Below, one piece after another: positions 8,560-17,486 of a DNA stretch of 64,000 nt. The position numbers and the translations under genes are program-made. Within the stretch, counting starts at the first letter, position 1. The number at the start of each line of letters is the position of its first letter. Below the pieces are notes generated by a model. The model worked only from the letters and a program-made list of their open reading frames with translations, was not told the origin of the DNA and searched no databases. This DNA comes from Clostridium lundense DSM 17049 (lineage in GTDB: Bacteria > Bacillota > Clostridia > Clostridiales > Clostridiaceae), in NCBI RefSeq assembly GCF_000619945.1, contig NZ_JHVC01000002.1, forward strand, positions 124,001 through 188,000, written 5' to 3'.

Positions 8560-9279
8560 CTAATATTTTGACTTATCCCATATACTTAATTGTTCCACAT
8601 TCATTAAAGCCTTTAAAAGATGATCTTTTAAATCGGGAATTTCTTTTTCCAATGAATAGGTCAAGTCCTTTACAAATTGTCGTTTAGTATATCCATTAGC
8701 AGGACAAGGGTTTGTTATTATAGGGAAATTATGTTTTTTTGCTAAGCTTTTTATGTCTAATTCATCTATATATACCATCGGTCTTATTACAGTTATTTCT
8801 TTTCTGTCTAGGTAGGTTTTGGGTGAAAAGCTACTTATTCTACTTTCATAAAACATAGACATAAGTAATGTTTCTATAGCATCATTTTTATGATGACCTA
8901 ATGCAACCTTAGTACATCCAAGTTGTTTAGCATTATCATTTAGTATTCCTCTTCTTAAGTTAGCACAAAGAGCACAGGGATTTTTTTCTTTTCGTATATC
9001 AAATACGATTTCTTTTATATCAGATTTTACTATATAAAAAGGTACATTTAAATCTTTGCAAAGAATCTCCATAGGTGAAAAATCTACCCCAGTGCCAGGA
9101 TCTATTGTTATAGCTATTAAATCAAATGGTTCAGGAGAAAATATTCTATATCTGCTTAATAGATGTAATAATGTTATGCTATCTTTACCACCAGATAATC
9201 CTATAGCTATTTTATCGCCAGATTGTATTAATTTAAAATCAGCTACTGCTCTTCTTAATTTGCTTAAAAGTTTTTGCAT
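8560..9279 (-). CDS. ttcA: TtcA/TilS-family tRNA thiolation ATPase
   Basis: A PP-loop ATPase that activates a tRNA base for sulfur or amine transfer. The 239 residues contain the PP-loop SGGKDS at about 29-34 and paired cysteines in CALCANLRRG plus a later NPCP, the Cys pattern of the TtcA group, which binds an iron-sulfur cluster. The usual product of TtcA is 2-thiocytidine-32; TtuA-type 5-methyluridine thiolation is an alternative. The start ATG follows GAGGGG. Confidence 0.8.
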   Translation of the reverse strand: MQKLLSKLRRAVADFKLIQSGDKIAIGLSGGKDSITLLHLLSRYRIFSPEPFDLIAITIDPGTGVDFSPMEILCKDLNVPFYIVKSDIKEIVFDIRKEKNPCALCANLRRGILNDNAKQLGCTKVALGHHKNDAIETLLMSMFYESRISSFSPKTYLDRKEITVIRPMVYIDELDIKSLAKKHNFPIITNPCPANGYTKRQFVKDLTYSLEKEIPDLKDHLLKALMNVEQLSIWDKSKY

Positions 9280-9471
9280 ATATATCCCCTCATTTTATAA
9301 AAATATAGTATATAAAAAGAATTATAATATAAGAGGCTATATAAATAAAGAAGAAATATTTTATAAATGTAATTTAAATAAATTAAAATCATACAAGTAT
9401 TTAAAATAGAGAAAAAGTTAGAAAAATGGAGTAATGTCCACAAGATTTGCGATAAAGGGCAGTATTTATGT

Positions 9472-9500
9472 TTGAAATTTATTTCATATGATTGTATACT
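9472..9500 (+). promoter_or_regulatory. Sigma-A promoter of the tRNA cluster
   Basis: TTGAAA (9472-9477) and TATACT (9495-9500) are separated by 17 bases, about 40 bases upstream of the first tRNA. Confidence 0.75.
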
Positions 9501-9542
9501 AATCCTTGTCAACGCACGAAAGTTGAAAAAACAACTTAATAT

Positions 9543-9618
<76 letters not shown>

Positions 9619-9623
9619 TATGT

Positions 9624-9709
9624 GGAGGAATTCCCGAGCGGCCAAAGGGGGCAGACTGTAAATCTGTTGGCTATCGCCTTCGATGGTTCGAATCCATCTT
9701 CCTCCACCA
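9624..9709 (+). tRNA. tRNA-Tyr(GTA), copy 1
   Basis: An 86-base class II tRNA with a long variable arm. The anticodon loop CTGTAAA gives GTA, the acceptor GGAGGAA pairs with TTCCTCC, and CCA is encoded. Confidence 0.97.
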
Positions 9710-9730
9710 CATAACCTAACAACTTAATAT

Positions 9731-9806
<76 letters not shown>

Positions 9807-9811
9807 TACAT

Positions 9812-9897
9812 GGAGGAATTCCCGAGCGGCCAAAGGGGGCAGACTGTAAATCTGTTGGCTATCGCCTTCGATGGTTCGAATCCATCTTCCTCCACCA
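9812..9897 (+). tRNA. tRNA-Tyr(GTA), copy 2
   Basis: Identical to the first tRNA-Tyr. It is directly followed by the operon terminator. Confidence 0.97.
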
Positions 9898-9925
9898 AAA
9901 GACACTTTAATAGTGTCTTTTTTTC
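9897..9925 (+). terminator. Terminator of the tRNA cluster
   Basis: AGACACT (9900-9906) pairs with AGTGTCT (9912-9918), extended by flanking A and T, and is followed by a run of T. Confidence 0.85.
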
Positions 9926-9979
9926 TATGTAGCCATTTGATAGTATACATAATTTTACATATTATTAATAATTTAATAA

Positions 9980-10008
9980 TTGACATAAGCTTTATACTAT
10001 GTTAACAT
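9980..10008 (+). promoter_or_regulatory. Promoter of the SAM leader and metK
   Basis: TTGACA (9980-9985) and TAACAT (10003-10008) are 17 bases apart, just upstream of the S-box. The -10 is a weak match. Confidence 0.55.
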
Positions 10009-10031
10009 TATAGAATAAAATAGTATAAAAA

Positions 10032-10134
10032 GCTCTTATCAAGAGAGGTGGAGGGAAAGGGCCCTATGAAACCCGGCAACCAGTACTTTGTACTACGGTG
10101 CCAATTCCTGCAGAAGATTTCTGCAAGATAAGAG
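10032..10134 (+). promoter_or_regulatory. SAM-I riboswitch (S-box)
   Basis: The leader has the S-box pattern: P1 arms CTCTTATC (10033-10040) and GATAAGAG (10127-10134), then AGAGAGGTGGAGGGA, GGCCCTATGAAACCCGGCAACC and the GGTGCCAATTCC segment. With SAM bound, P1 forms and the downstream terminator hairpin shuts off metK. Confidence 0.97.
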
Positions 10135-10149
10135 GAATGGGAATAAATC

Positions 10150-10180
10150 ACCTCTTCTTATTGAAGAGGTTTTATTTTTT
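10150..10180 (+). terminator. S-box expression-platform terminator
   Basis: ACCTCTTC (10150-10157) pairs with GAAGAGGT (10163-10170), followed by TTTATTTTTT. Confidence 0.9.
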
Positions 10181-10208
10181 GTAGGTTCATTGAAATGGAG
10201 GTAATAAA

Positions 10209-11384
10209 ATGAGAAAATTATTTACATCAGAGTCAGTTACAGAAGGACATCCAGATAAAATTTGTGATCAGATTTCCGATGCAGTTTTAGATGCCATACT
10301 TGCACAGGATCCAAATGGTAGAGTAGCTTGTGAAACTACAGTAACTACTGGTATGGTATTAGTTGTGGGGGAAATTACAACTAATTGTTATGTAGATATT
10401 CCAAAAATTGTAAGACAGACAATAGAAGGAATAGGATATACAAGAGCTAAATATGGTTTTGACAGTGATACATGTGCTGTTTTAACTTCAATAAATGAGC
10501 AATCTCCTGATATAGCTATGGGAGTTAATGAAGCTTTAGAAGCTAAGCAAGGAGAAATGGATAAAGAGGATGCGATAGGTGCAGGAGACCAAGGTATGAT
10601 GTTTGGTTTCGCAACTAACGAAACTCCTGAATATATGCCTATGCCAATAGCTATGGCTCATAAATTATCAAGAAAGTTATCAGAAGTTAGAAAGAATGGA
10701 ACATTAGATTACTTAAGACCAGATGGGAAAACACAGGTTACAGTAGAATATGAAGATAATAAACCAGTAAGAATAGATACTATAGTAATATCAACTCAAC
10801 ATAGTCCTGAGGTTACTAGGGAGCAAATAGAGAAAGATTTAATTCAGTATGTTATAAGTGAAGTTGTACCAGCTGGATTATTAGACGAAAATACTAAGTA
10901 TTATATAAATCCAACAGGTAGATTTGTTGTGGGAGGACCTCAAGGGGACGCAGGTTTAACTGGAAGAAAAATAATAGTTGATACTTATGGTGGATATGGA
11001 AGACACGGTGGTGGAGCATTCTCAGGAAAAGATCCAACAAAGGTTGATAGATCAGCAGCTTATGCAGCAAGATGGGTTGCTAAAAATTTAGTTGCTGCTG
11101 GAGTAGCAGATAAATTAGAGATTCAATTAGCTTATGCTATAGGAGTTGCTAAACCAGTTTCTATATCAGTTGATACTTTTGACACTGGAAAGATTAAAAA
11201 TGATAAAATTGTTGAGATAGTGAATAAAGTATTTGATTTAAGACCAGCTGCTATAATTAAAAATCTTGATTTAAGAAGACCTATTTACAATCAAGTAGCA
11301 TCCTATGGTCACTTTGGAAGAATAGACTTAGATCTTCCATGGGAGAGATTAGATAAAGTAGAAGAAATAAAAAAATATCTATAA
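10209..11384 (+). CDS. metK: S-adenosylmethionine synthetase
   Basis: MetK makes SAM from methionine and ATP. The 391 residues carry the family signatures: SVTEGHPDKICDQISDAVLD at the N-terminus, GAGDQGMMFGFA at about 117-128, and DAGLTGRKIIVDTYGG. Length is normal. The start follows TGGAGG. The gene is preceded by an S-box, so its own product represses it, and followed by a strong terminator, so it forms a single-gene unit. Confidence 0.98.
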   Translation: MRKLFTSESVTEGHPDKICDQISDAVLDAILAQDPNGRVACETTVTTGMVLVVGEITTNCYVDIPKIVRQTIEGIGYTRAKYGFDSDTCAVLTSINEQSPDIAMGVNEALEAKQGEMDKEDAIGAGDQGMMFGFATNETPEYMPMPIAMAHKLSRKLSEVRKNGTLDYLRPDGKTQVTVEYEDNKPVRIDTIVISTQHSPEVTREQIEKDLIQYVISEVVPAGLLDENTKYYINPTGRFVVGGPQGDAGLTGRKIIVDTYGGYGRHGGGAFSGKDPTKVDRSAAYAARWVAKNLVAAGVADKLEIQLAYAIGVAKPVSISVDTFDTGKIKNDKIVEIVNKVFDLRPAAIIKNLDLRRPIYNQVASYGHFGRIDLDLPWERLDKVEEIKKYL

Positions 11385-11396
11385 TATATATAAGCT

Positions 11397-11436
11397 AAGA
11401 CGGTTACTACTAAAAGGTAGTAACCGTCTTAATTTT
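11397..11436 (+). terminator. Terminator after metK
   Basis: A 14-bp perfect stem (11397-11410 with 11417-11430) followed by AATTTTATTT. Confidence 0.85.
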
Positions 11437-11600
11437 ATTTATGGGATTTTTATTCATACACTAATACTGACATCCTACTTATGCTGAAATAAAGGATATT
11501 GAATAATCAGAAAGTTGCTTAAGATTCAATGAGTTTATCTTGAGAAAATTATTGTAATACAGTATGCTATAATATATAAAAAAGAAGTAGGAGAGATCTT

Positions 11601-13820
11601 ATGGAAGAAGTCCATGGAATTGTAGATTCTATAATATTTAAAAATGACGAAAACGGATATGTAGTTGCAAAGATAAAGGAAGAAGGAAAGTTATTTACTA
11701 TAACAGGATGTATTCCGTATATTATGGAAGGACAAAGCTTAAAATTAGGGGGAGAATGGATTATTCACCCTCAATTTGGTGAACAATTTAAAGTGGAGTT
11801 ATGTGAGGAAGCCCTTCCTAATACATCAGCAGGAATTGAAAGATATTTAGCTTCAGGAGTAATATCTGGAATAGGACCTGTAACTGCAAAAAAGATTGTG
11901 GAAAAATTCAAGGATAAAGCATTAGATGTACTTGAAAATAATATTGAAAGATTAAAAGAAATAGAAGGAATAGGAGATAAAAAGATATCCATTATATATG
12001 AATCTTATAGTAAACAAAAAGAACTTCAAAATATAATGATGTTTTTTCAAAGTTATGGAGTAACACCTAATCAGTGTATAAAGATATATAAAAGATTCAA
12101 AGAAGAATCTGTAAGAATGGTAAAGGAAAATCCATATGTATTAACAGAAGAGATATCTGGGATAGGATTTAAAACTGCAGATAAAATAGCTAGAAGCTTG
12201 GGTATAGAAGCCACTTCCACCTTTAGAATACAGAGCGGTATAAAATACATAATTAATCAGTTTTGTGGATTAGGGAATACTTGTATGCCTGTTTCCAAGC
12301 TTATAAAAGATGGGTTAAATATATTAGGAGTAGCAGAAGAGATTATAAGAGAAAATCTATTAGCAAGTGCTTATGAAGGAAGGATTAAGGTTGAAGCTAT
12401 AGAAGATAAACAGTATGTATTTACTATTCCGTACTATTACTGTGAATTAGGAGTTACAAAGAAAATTATAACTTTATCTCTTTGTAATTATAATAAATTA
12501 GACATGGATATTGATAAAGAAATAGAAGAGTTTGAAGGCAAAAATAACATTAAATTTGCATCTTCCCAAAAAGAAGCAATAAAAGGTGCGCTATCTAGTG
12601 GAGTGGAGATAATAACAGGGGGACCTGGTACAGGTAAAACCACAATAATAAATTGTATAACTCAAATTTTTGAAAAGCATGGTTTTAGAGTTCTTATGGG
12701 AGCGCCAACAGGAAGAGCTGCCAAGAGAATGTCAGAAGCTACAGGAAAAGAGGCCAAAACTATACACAGACTATTAGAAATGGGTATAAGTGAAGATGAG
12801 GAAATGTCATTTTGCAAAACAGAAGAAACTCCATTAGAGTGTGATGTAATAATAGTAGATGAAGCCTCGATGATAGATATAGTACTTATGAATAATCTTT
12901 TAAAAGCCGTGTCTTTAGGAACTAGGCTTATAATTGTAGGCGATGTAGATCAACTTCCGTCTGTAGGACCTGGTAATGTTTTAAGGGATCTAATAGAAAG
13001 TAATTGTGTTAAGGTTATAAGACTAAAAGACATATTTAGACAGTCATCTAAAAGTATGATTACTGTAAATGCACATAAAATAAATAATGGAGAAATGCCA
13101 GTGTTAAATGAAAGAGGAAAGGATTTTTATTTTATAAATTGTGAAGAAAATAATAAGATACTAGATACTCTAGTTGGTCTTATAGATAAAAGGCTTCCAA
13201 ATTATAATAAGGATTGGGATAAATTAAAGCATATTCAAATATTAACCCCTATGAGAAAAGGCGTTTTAGGAGTAGAAAATTTGAATAAAAAGTTGCAACA
13301 GGTATTAAATCCTCCATCAGAAAGTAAAAAAGAAAAGGAATTTAGAGATAATATATTCAGGGTTGGAGATAAAGTAATGCAAACTAAGAATAATTACTCT
13401 CTTAAATGGATTAGAATAGCTGGAATAGGAGAAGATGAAGGAGTAGGTATATTTAATGGTGATATGGGATATATAGAAGATATAGATGAGGAAAATAATA
13501 CCGTATCAATTATATTTGATGATGAAAGAAAGGTAATATATGAAACTATATATTTAGATGAGATTGATTTAGCTTATGCTATTACAATACATAAGAGCCA
13601 AGGTAGTGAATTCCCTGTAGTCATTGTTCCATCCTTTATGGGACCTCCATTACTTATGAATAGGAATTTGTTGTATACTGGGATAACTAGGGCAAAAAAG
13701 TTAGTTGTACTAGTAGGTTCTATTAAAGCTGTTAAATTTATGATTGATAACAACAGAAGTTTTGAAAGGTATTCTCTTTTGCAGTGGAGAATAGAAGATG
13801 TATTAAGTAATGTTGATTAA
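11601..13820 (+). CDS. recD2: RecD2-type ATP-dependent DNA helicase
   Basis: A 739-residue 5'-3' helicase of the RecD2 class, which works without RecBC. The N-terminal part (about 1-190) contains an OB-like region and helix-hairpin-helix repeats (GIGPVTAKKIVE, EIEGIGDKKI, GIGFKTADKIA). The Walker A GGPGTGKT is at residues 340-347, Walker B is VIIVDEASMID, and the C-terminal helicase motif is YAITIHKSQGSEFP. An extended -10 (TGCTATAAT, ending at 11573) precedes the gene. It may be co-transcribed with the next two genes. Confidence 0.95.
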   Translation: MEEVHGIVDSIIFKNDENGYVVAKIKEEGKLFTITGCIPYIMEGQSLKLGGEWIIHPQFGEQFKVELCEEALPNTSAGIERYLASGVISGIGPVTAKKIVEKFKDKALDVLENNIERLKEIEGIGDKKISIIYESYSKQKELQNIMMFFQSYGVTPNQCIKIYKRFKEESVRMVKENPYVLTEEISGIGFKTADKIARSLGIEATSTFRIQSGIKYIINQFCGLGNTCMPVSKLIKDGLNILGVAEEIIRENLLASAYEGRIKVEAIEDKQYVFTIPYYYCELGVTKKIITLSLCNYNKLDMDIDKEIEEFEGKNNIKFASSQKEAIKGALSSGVEIITGGPGTGKTTIINCITQIFEKHGFRVLMGAPTGRAAKRMSEATGKEAKTIHRLLEMGISEDEEMSFCKTEETPLECDVIIVDEASMIDIVLMNNLLKAVSLGTRLIIVGDVDQLPSVGPGNVLRDLIESNCVKVIRLKDIFRQSSKSMITVNAHKINNGEMPVLNERGKDFYFINCEENNKILDTLVGLIDKRLPNYNKDWDKLKHIQILTPMRKGVLGVENLNKKLQQVLNPPSESKKEKEFRDNIFRVGDKVMQTKNNYSLKWIRIAGIGEDEGVGIFNGDMGYIEDIDEENNTVSIIFDDERKVIYETIYLDEIDLAYAITIHKSQGSEFPVVIVPSFMGPPLLMNRNLLYTGITRAKKLVVLVGSIKAVKFMIDNNRSFERYSLLQWRIEDVLSNVD

Positions 13821-13861
13821 ATTTAAAACTTTTAATAAATGATATTGGAGTGTACTTGGTT

Positions 13862-14899
13862 ATGCCTATAAATAGAAGTTTCAAGTTTTCCTTAGAAGTA
13901 GAAAAGATAAGTAATTATATTGAAAATTGGTTGCATTATAGTAGTGAACAATTTTTAAATGTTATTACAGTGCCTCATAACTCAACATTAATTTTTATTA
14001 AGGCTATAAATAGCTATATTAATAAAGGTAAGAAAGTTTTATATATAACTAATGAGAGAGAGGAATATATAGATATTATAGCTAATATAAGGAAATATAC
14101 TGATTCTAAAAATTATGCATATTTAAGAAGTAATAGAGTAGAGTTACAGAAAAAATTAATAGTTTCTAATTATAAAAATGCTTCAAATATAGGTGATAAG
14201 TTTGATTTGGTAATTTATGATGATGTTAGAAGTTTGCCTATTTATACTGAAGATGAAATTATACGTATAATGGCTAGAAATTGTAGGGAAAGAGGTAAAT
14301 TTATAATCTTTTCTGTAGAAAGCATATTCAAAAATAAAAGAGAAGTATTATTGCCCATTTGTGACAATAGGATGCCGATTATAGAACCAAGAATAGTAGT
14401 TACAAAAATAAATTTAAATAGCGATGTGCCATACAACATTTATGAGTATTTAAAGTGGAATATAGAATATGAAAAAAAAGCTATAATTTATGTGCCAGAT
14501 AAACAGAAGCTTAGTAATGTATTTAGATATTTAAGTGTATATTTTAAAGATATAAATAGAAGCTTATTTTATTTTTTTAAGGAAAGTGAAGATTTAAAAA
14601 CAATATTTAATTTTATGAAAATGAAGAGGGGTATAATAATAACAGATGATTTTAAAGAAAAAACTTATAGAATTACAGAAGATAGAGAAACAAATGAAAT
14701 AGTATTTTTTGCAGATGATTATACTTTTAACTATAAAAAACTTGTTTATTTCTGTGGGGAATCAGCCTTGATTAAAAAGAATATTATGAGAGAAGTAATC
14801 TTTTTAGGAAATGAGGAAACAGAACATATGGATAGAGCTAAAAATATAATAAGGAACTTTAATAAAGAAGCTTGGGAAAAAGGATTAATAAGTATTTAG
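13862..14899 (+). CDS. Degenerate ComFA-like helicase-fold protein
   Basis: A 345-residue protein directly upstream of comF, where competence genomes carry the ATPase ComFA. The layout fits two RecA-like domains: KKVLYITNEREE (motif Ia-like), LVIYDDVRSLP in place of the DEVDAFP of motif II, and a C-terminus (REVIFLGNEE, then IIRNFNKEAWEKGLI) like the ComFA end. The Walker A Lys is missing: the expected loop reads VPHNSTL. The N-terminal zinc domain is also absent. I infer a ComFA relative that has lost ATPase function. The chosen ATG is 11 bases after GGAG; the in-frame GTG at 13850 overlaps that site. Confidence 0.6.
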   Translation: MPINRSFKFSLEVEKISNYIENWLHYSSEQFLNVITVPHNSTLIFIKAINSYINKGKKVLYITNEREEYIDIIANIRKYTDSKNYAYLRSNRVELQKKLIVSNYKNASNIGDKFDLVIYDDVRSLPIYTEDEIIRIMARNCRERGKFIIFSVESIFKNKREVLLPICDNRMPIIEPRIVVTKINLNSDVPYNIYEYLKWNIEYEKKAIIYVPDKQKLSNVFRYLSVYFKDINRSLFYFFKESEDLKTIFNFMKMKRGIIITDDFKEKTYRITEDRETNEIVFFADDYTFNYKKLVYFCGESALIKKNIMREVIFLGNEETEHMDRAKNIIRNFNKEAWEKGLISI

Positions 14900-15549
14900 A
14901 TCTTATTAAGGAAGGAATCTGTTCGGTAGTATATAGTGAAGAGGCTGAATGTCCAATATGCAAAGTGTATTCACAAGATGGAACTCTATGTGAAAAGTGT
15001 TCATCTAGAATTAAGCTTTGTTATAATAGTTATATACTAAATCATAATAATATTGATTTCAAATATTATAGTGCAGCGTATTATGCTGGAACTATGAAAG
15101 AATTAATACTTAGGTTAAAGTATAAAAGTGATTTTGTTTCTGGTGAAATATTAAGTAATTATATGATAAGTAAAATAATAGAGGAAAATATTTGTTGTGA
15201 TATTTTAACATATGTACCTATGAGTAGAAAGGCTTTAAGAAAAAGAGGATACAATCAGAGTGAATGTTTGGCAAGAAATATAGGGAAAGAGCTAAATATA
15301 CCTATAATAAGGACTTTAAAAAAGATAGAAAATACCCAGGATCAGATTGGATTAAATGGAGAAGAAAGATGGCAAAATATTAAAGACTCTTTTAAAGTTA
15401 TTAATAAACAAAAATTAAATAATAAAAAAATAATTTTAATAGATGATGTTATAACCACTGGTGCTACAGCGTTTTATTGTGCTAGGGAGTTACTTAAAGG
15501 CGGAGTGAGAGAAATAAATATCTTGACTGCAGCTAAAAGTAATGTATAA
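14872..15549 (+). CDS. comF: ComF-family phosphoribosyltransferase-like competence protein
   Basis: ComFC-type proteins support natural transformation and have a type I phosphoribosyltransferase fold. The 225 residues begin with a zinc-ribbon-like pair (CPIC at about 29-32 and CEKC), followed by YVPMSRKALRKRGYNQSE and the PRPP loop IILIDDVITTGATA near the C-terminus. The start is a TTG at 14872 that overlaps the end of the upstream gene by 28 bases, which points to translational coupling. The upstream ribosome site is weak, so the start is uncertain. Confidence 0.9.
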   Translation: MGKRINKYLDLIKEGICSVVYSEEAECPICKVYSQDGTLCEKCSSRIKLCYNSYILNHNNIDFKYYSAAYYAGTMKELILRLKYKSDFVSGEILSNYMISKIIEENICCDILTYVPMSRKALRKRGYNQSECLARNIGKELNIPIIRTLKKIENTQDQIGLNGEERWQNIKDSFKVINKQKLNNKKIILIDDVITTGATAFYCARELLKGGVREINILTAAKSNV

Positions 15550-15560
15550 TTTTTATTATA

Positions 15561-15770
15561 TTAGGTTAGGTTTGTGATTGAAAGTCGATGCCAGTCGCAG
15601 GCGAAACGATCCACGTAAGTTAAATAAAATGTTTAATGAGCATGGTGCGGCTTAGAAGTAAGTCCTGCCGTTAAAAAATAACGAGAGGATTAGTAGTGAG
15701 AGGTTAATTCCGGGTAGCAAAAGTTCCAGCAGGCGAGTGTGGGGTCAAAGATCAGGTCAGCTAACTTAAT
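15561..15770 (+). ncRNA. raiA-motif structured RNA
   Basis: A non-coding stretch of about 210 bases, far richer in G and C than its flanks, lies between comF and the hpf/raiA gene and ends before a strong terminator. The 5' end GTTAG (15565-15569) can pair with CTAAC (15761-15765). Position, size and the location upstream of raiA match the published raiA RNA motif of Clostridia and Actinobacteria. It does not fit 6S RNA, SRP RNA, tmRNA or RNase P RNA. The function of the motif is not settled. Confidence 0.8.
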
Positions 15771-15771
15771 A

Positions 15772-15818
15772 TTTTAAGTCCTTATTTCTTTATTGAAATA
15801 AGGACTTAAAATTTTTTT
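15772..15818 (+). terminator. Terminator of the raiA RNA
   Basis: A 17-bp perfect stem (15772-15788 with 15795-15811) followed by a T-run. The RNA is therefore probably a separate transcript and not a leader of the downstream gene. Confidence 0.9.
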
Positions 15819-15914
15819 GAAGGTAATAAAAATGAATTTATAAGAAAAAATAAGAAAGCTTAAGTAATAATAACAACATTTATTTTAATATTTTGTAAAT
15901 TTAAATAATTCATC

Positions 15915-15943
15915 TTGTTATTTCACGTAAATAGTATTAAAAT
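15915..15943 (+). promoter_or_regulatory. Possible promoter of the hibernation factor gene
   Basis: TTGTTA (15915-15920) and TAAAAT (15938-15943) are 17 bases apart, 55 bases upstream of the start codon. Confidence 0.45.
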
Positions 15944-15997
15944 ATAATTAATAAAACATAACATTACTCCATAGGGGTAAGGAGAGGGGCTGAAGGT

Positions 15998-16528
15998 ATG
16001 AGAATTACAGTAACAGGAAAAAATATTGAAATAACTAATGCGTTAAGAAATATGGTGGAAAAAAAGCTGGAAAAATTGAGCAAGTATTTTAATCCTGATG
16101 TAGAGGCCCATGCTACATTGAGTGTTCAAAAAAATAGACAAATAATAGAAGTTACAATTCCATTTAATGGCGTAATATTAAGAGGAGAAGAGTCAAATGA
16201 AGACATGTATGCTTCTATAGATTTGGTAATTGATAAATTAGAAAGACAAATAAGAAAACAAAAAACTAAACTCCAAAGAAGAAATCATGGAGATTCACTT
16301 AAATTTCAAACTATACCAGATATAGATGATAGAAGTGGCCAAGAGTCAAGAATTGTAAAAACTAAAAAATTTGCAATTAAGCCAATGTCAGAAGAAGAGG
16401 CAGTTTTGCAGATGGAACTTTTAGGACATAATTTCTTTGTATATGAAAGTGCAGATACTCAGGAAGTACATGTAGTTTATAAAAGAAAAGATGGTAATTA
16501 TGGTTTAATAGAGCCAGAATTTGAATAA
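15998..16528 (+). CDS. hpf: Ribosome hibernation promoting factor, long form
   Basis: Long HPF (RaiA/YfiA family) dimerises 70S ribosomes into inactive 100S particles in stationary phase. The 176 residues have an N-terminal ribosome-binding domain (1-100, MRITVTGKNIEITNALRNMV) and a C-terminal dimerisation domain (about 120-176, KPMSEEEAVLQMELLGHNFFVYESA). The start follows GAAGG. It has its own likely promoter after the raiA RNA terminator. Confidence 0.97.
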   Translation: MRITVTGKNIEITNALRNMVEKKLEKLSKYFNPDVEAHATLSVQKNRQIIEVTIPFNGVILRGEESNEDMYASIDLVIDKLERQIRKQKTKLQRRNHGDSLKFQTIPDIDDRSGQESRIVKTKKFAIKPMSEEEAVLQMELLGHNFFVYESADTQEVHVVYKRKDGNYGLIEPEFE

Positions 16529-16529
16529 T

Positions 16530-16556
16530 AAAGAGGAGGTTACACCTCCTCTTTTA
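16530..16556. terminator. Terminator shared by hpf and the converging gene
   Basis: AAAGAGGAGGT (16530-16540) pairs with ACCTCCTCTTT (16544-16554), loop TAC, with T on both outer sides. It overlaps the end of the minus-strand gene. Confidence 0.85.
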
Positions 16557-17313
16557 AGTTTAGAAAATATAATAAATTTTCAAAGCTATCTATAACTAGA
16601 TTTGAATCGTAGGGAGATCTAATATAGTCATCAAAGGTAAATTTATTTGTTAATAAGAGAATAAGTTTACATCCTAATCTTTGAAATTGCATATAATCAT
16701 CTCTAAGAAAATCTGCAATAACAATAGTATTTTTTGTTTCTATGTTAAGTCTTTTAAATAAATATACACTATTATAAAGTGGCGGAAGGTCTGGGATAAT
16801 TATTCTATTACTATAAAAAGTCTTTATATATTTTAAGCTACAGTCCTTATTACACATATTACAATTATAAAACCTATTAGCACAAAGATTTGAAGAGAAA
16901 ACAAGGGGGACATTGAGTTCGTTTATTGTTTTTAAGTTATCTTTTGTGATATTAGTAGTAGAAATAAAAATAAGAGAGGGATTGTCATAATCTATATGTA
17001 TATTTTGAAGATAAAAGTCGTCTAAGTCATTTGTAGTACTTATTGGGTATATAGTAAAATTATCATATAGATTTTTGCAATGGTCTAATAGGAGATAAGT
17101 AGGTGTTAGTATATTATCAAAATCACATGAAACGCCATTTGATATTAATGTTTTATACAAGGACCTTTTACTTAGATCGCAATCATGAGTGAAAAAGTAA
17201 CACTTGGACATAGGGACTCTGTTTATAAATTTTAAACATTCCTTCTTTAATTCATTGTTATTTAAAAGAGCATTTTCTACATAAAAGATATAGTTATTTA
17301 AATGAGATAGCAT
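16540..17313 (-). CDS. Degenerate HAD-IIA (NagD-like) protein with a Cys cluster
   Basis: A 257-residue protein I could not match to a named family with certainty. The layout follows NagD-type HAD phosphatases: an N-terminal strand NYIFYVENALL where DxDGT should be, CYFFTHDCDLSKRSLYKTLISNGV where the second motif lies, and IADFLRDDYMQFQRLGCKLILLLT in place of the GDxxxTD motif. Both catalytic Asp of motif I and the Gly of motif IV are replaced, so it is probably not a phosphatase. Cys144, 151, 154 and 158 form a C-x6-C-x2-C-x3-C cluster in the cap region. The start ATG follows GGAGTG. Confidence 0.55.
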   Translation of the reverse strand: MLSHLNNYIFYVENALLNNNELKKECLKFINRVPMSKCYFFTHDCDLSKRSLYKTLISNGVSCDFDNILTPTYLLLDHCKNLYDNFTIYPISTTNDLDDFYLQNIHIDYDNPSLIFISTTNITKDNLKTINELNVPLVFSSNLCANRFYNCNMCNKDCSLKYIKTFYSNRIIIPDLPPLYNSVYLFKRLNIETKNTIVIADFLRDDYMQFQRLGCKLILLLTNKFTFDDYIRSPYDSNLVIDSFENLLYFLNLKEEV

Positions 17314-17408
17314 AATATCACTCCAATTTAATCTTACTTTTATTATAATACCTAATTGTATTTATTGTAAAATATTATTTAACAATTTCATATTTGTCAG
17401 TATATAAG

Positions 17409-17437
17409 TTGAACACATATAAAATAGGTGTTATAAT
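17409..17437 (+). promoter_or_regulatory. Promoter of secA
   Basis: TTGAAC (17409-17414) and TATAAT (17432-17437) with a 17-base spacer, 50 bases before the start codon. Confidence 0.75.
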
Positions 17438-17486
17438 TTATAAAGTATATACTATATTGAAAATATAATAGTGAGGATGGAAAAAA

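Noticed and set aside
15561..15770. 6S RNA, SRP RNA, RNase P RNA or c-di-GMP riboswitch
   Set aside because: None of their hallmark sequences was found; the position before hpf favours the raiA motif.
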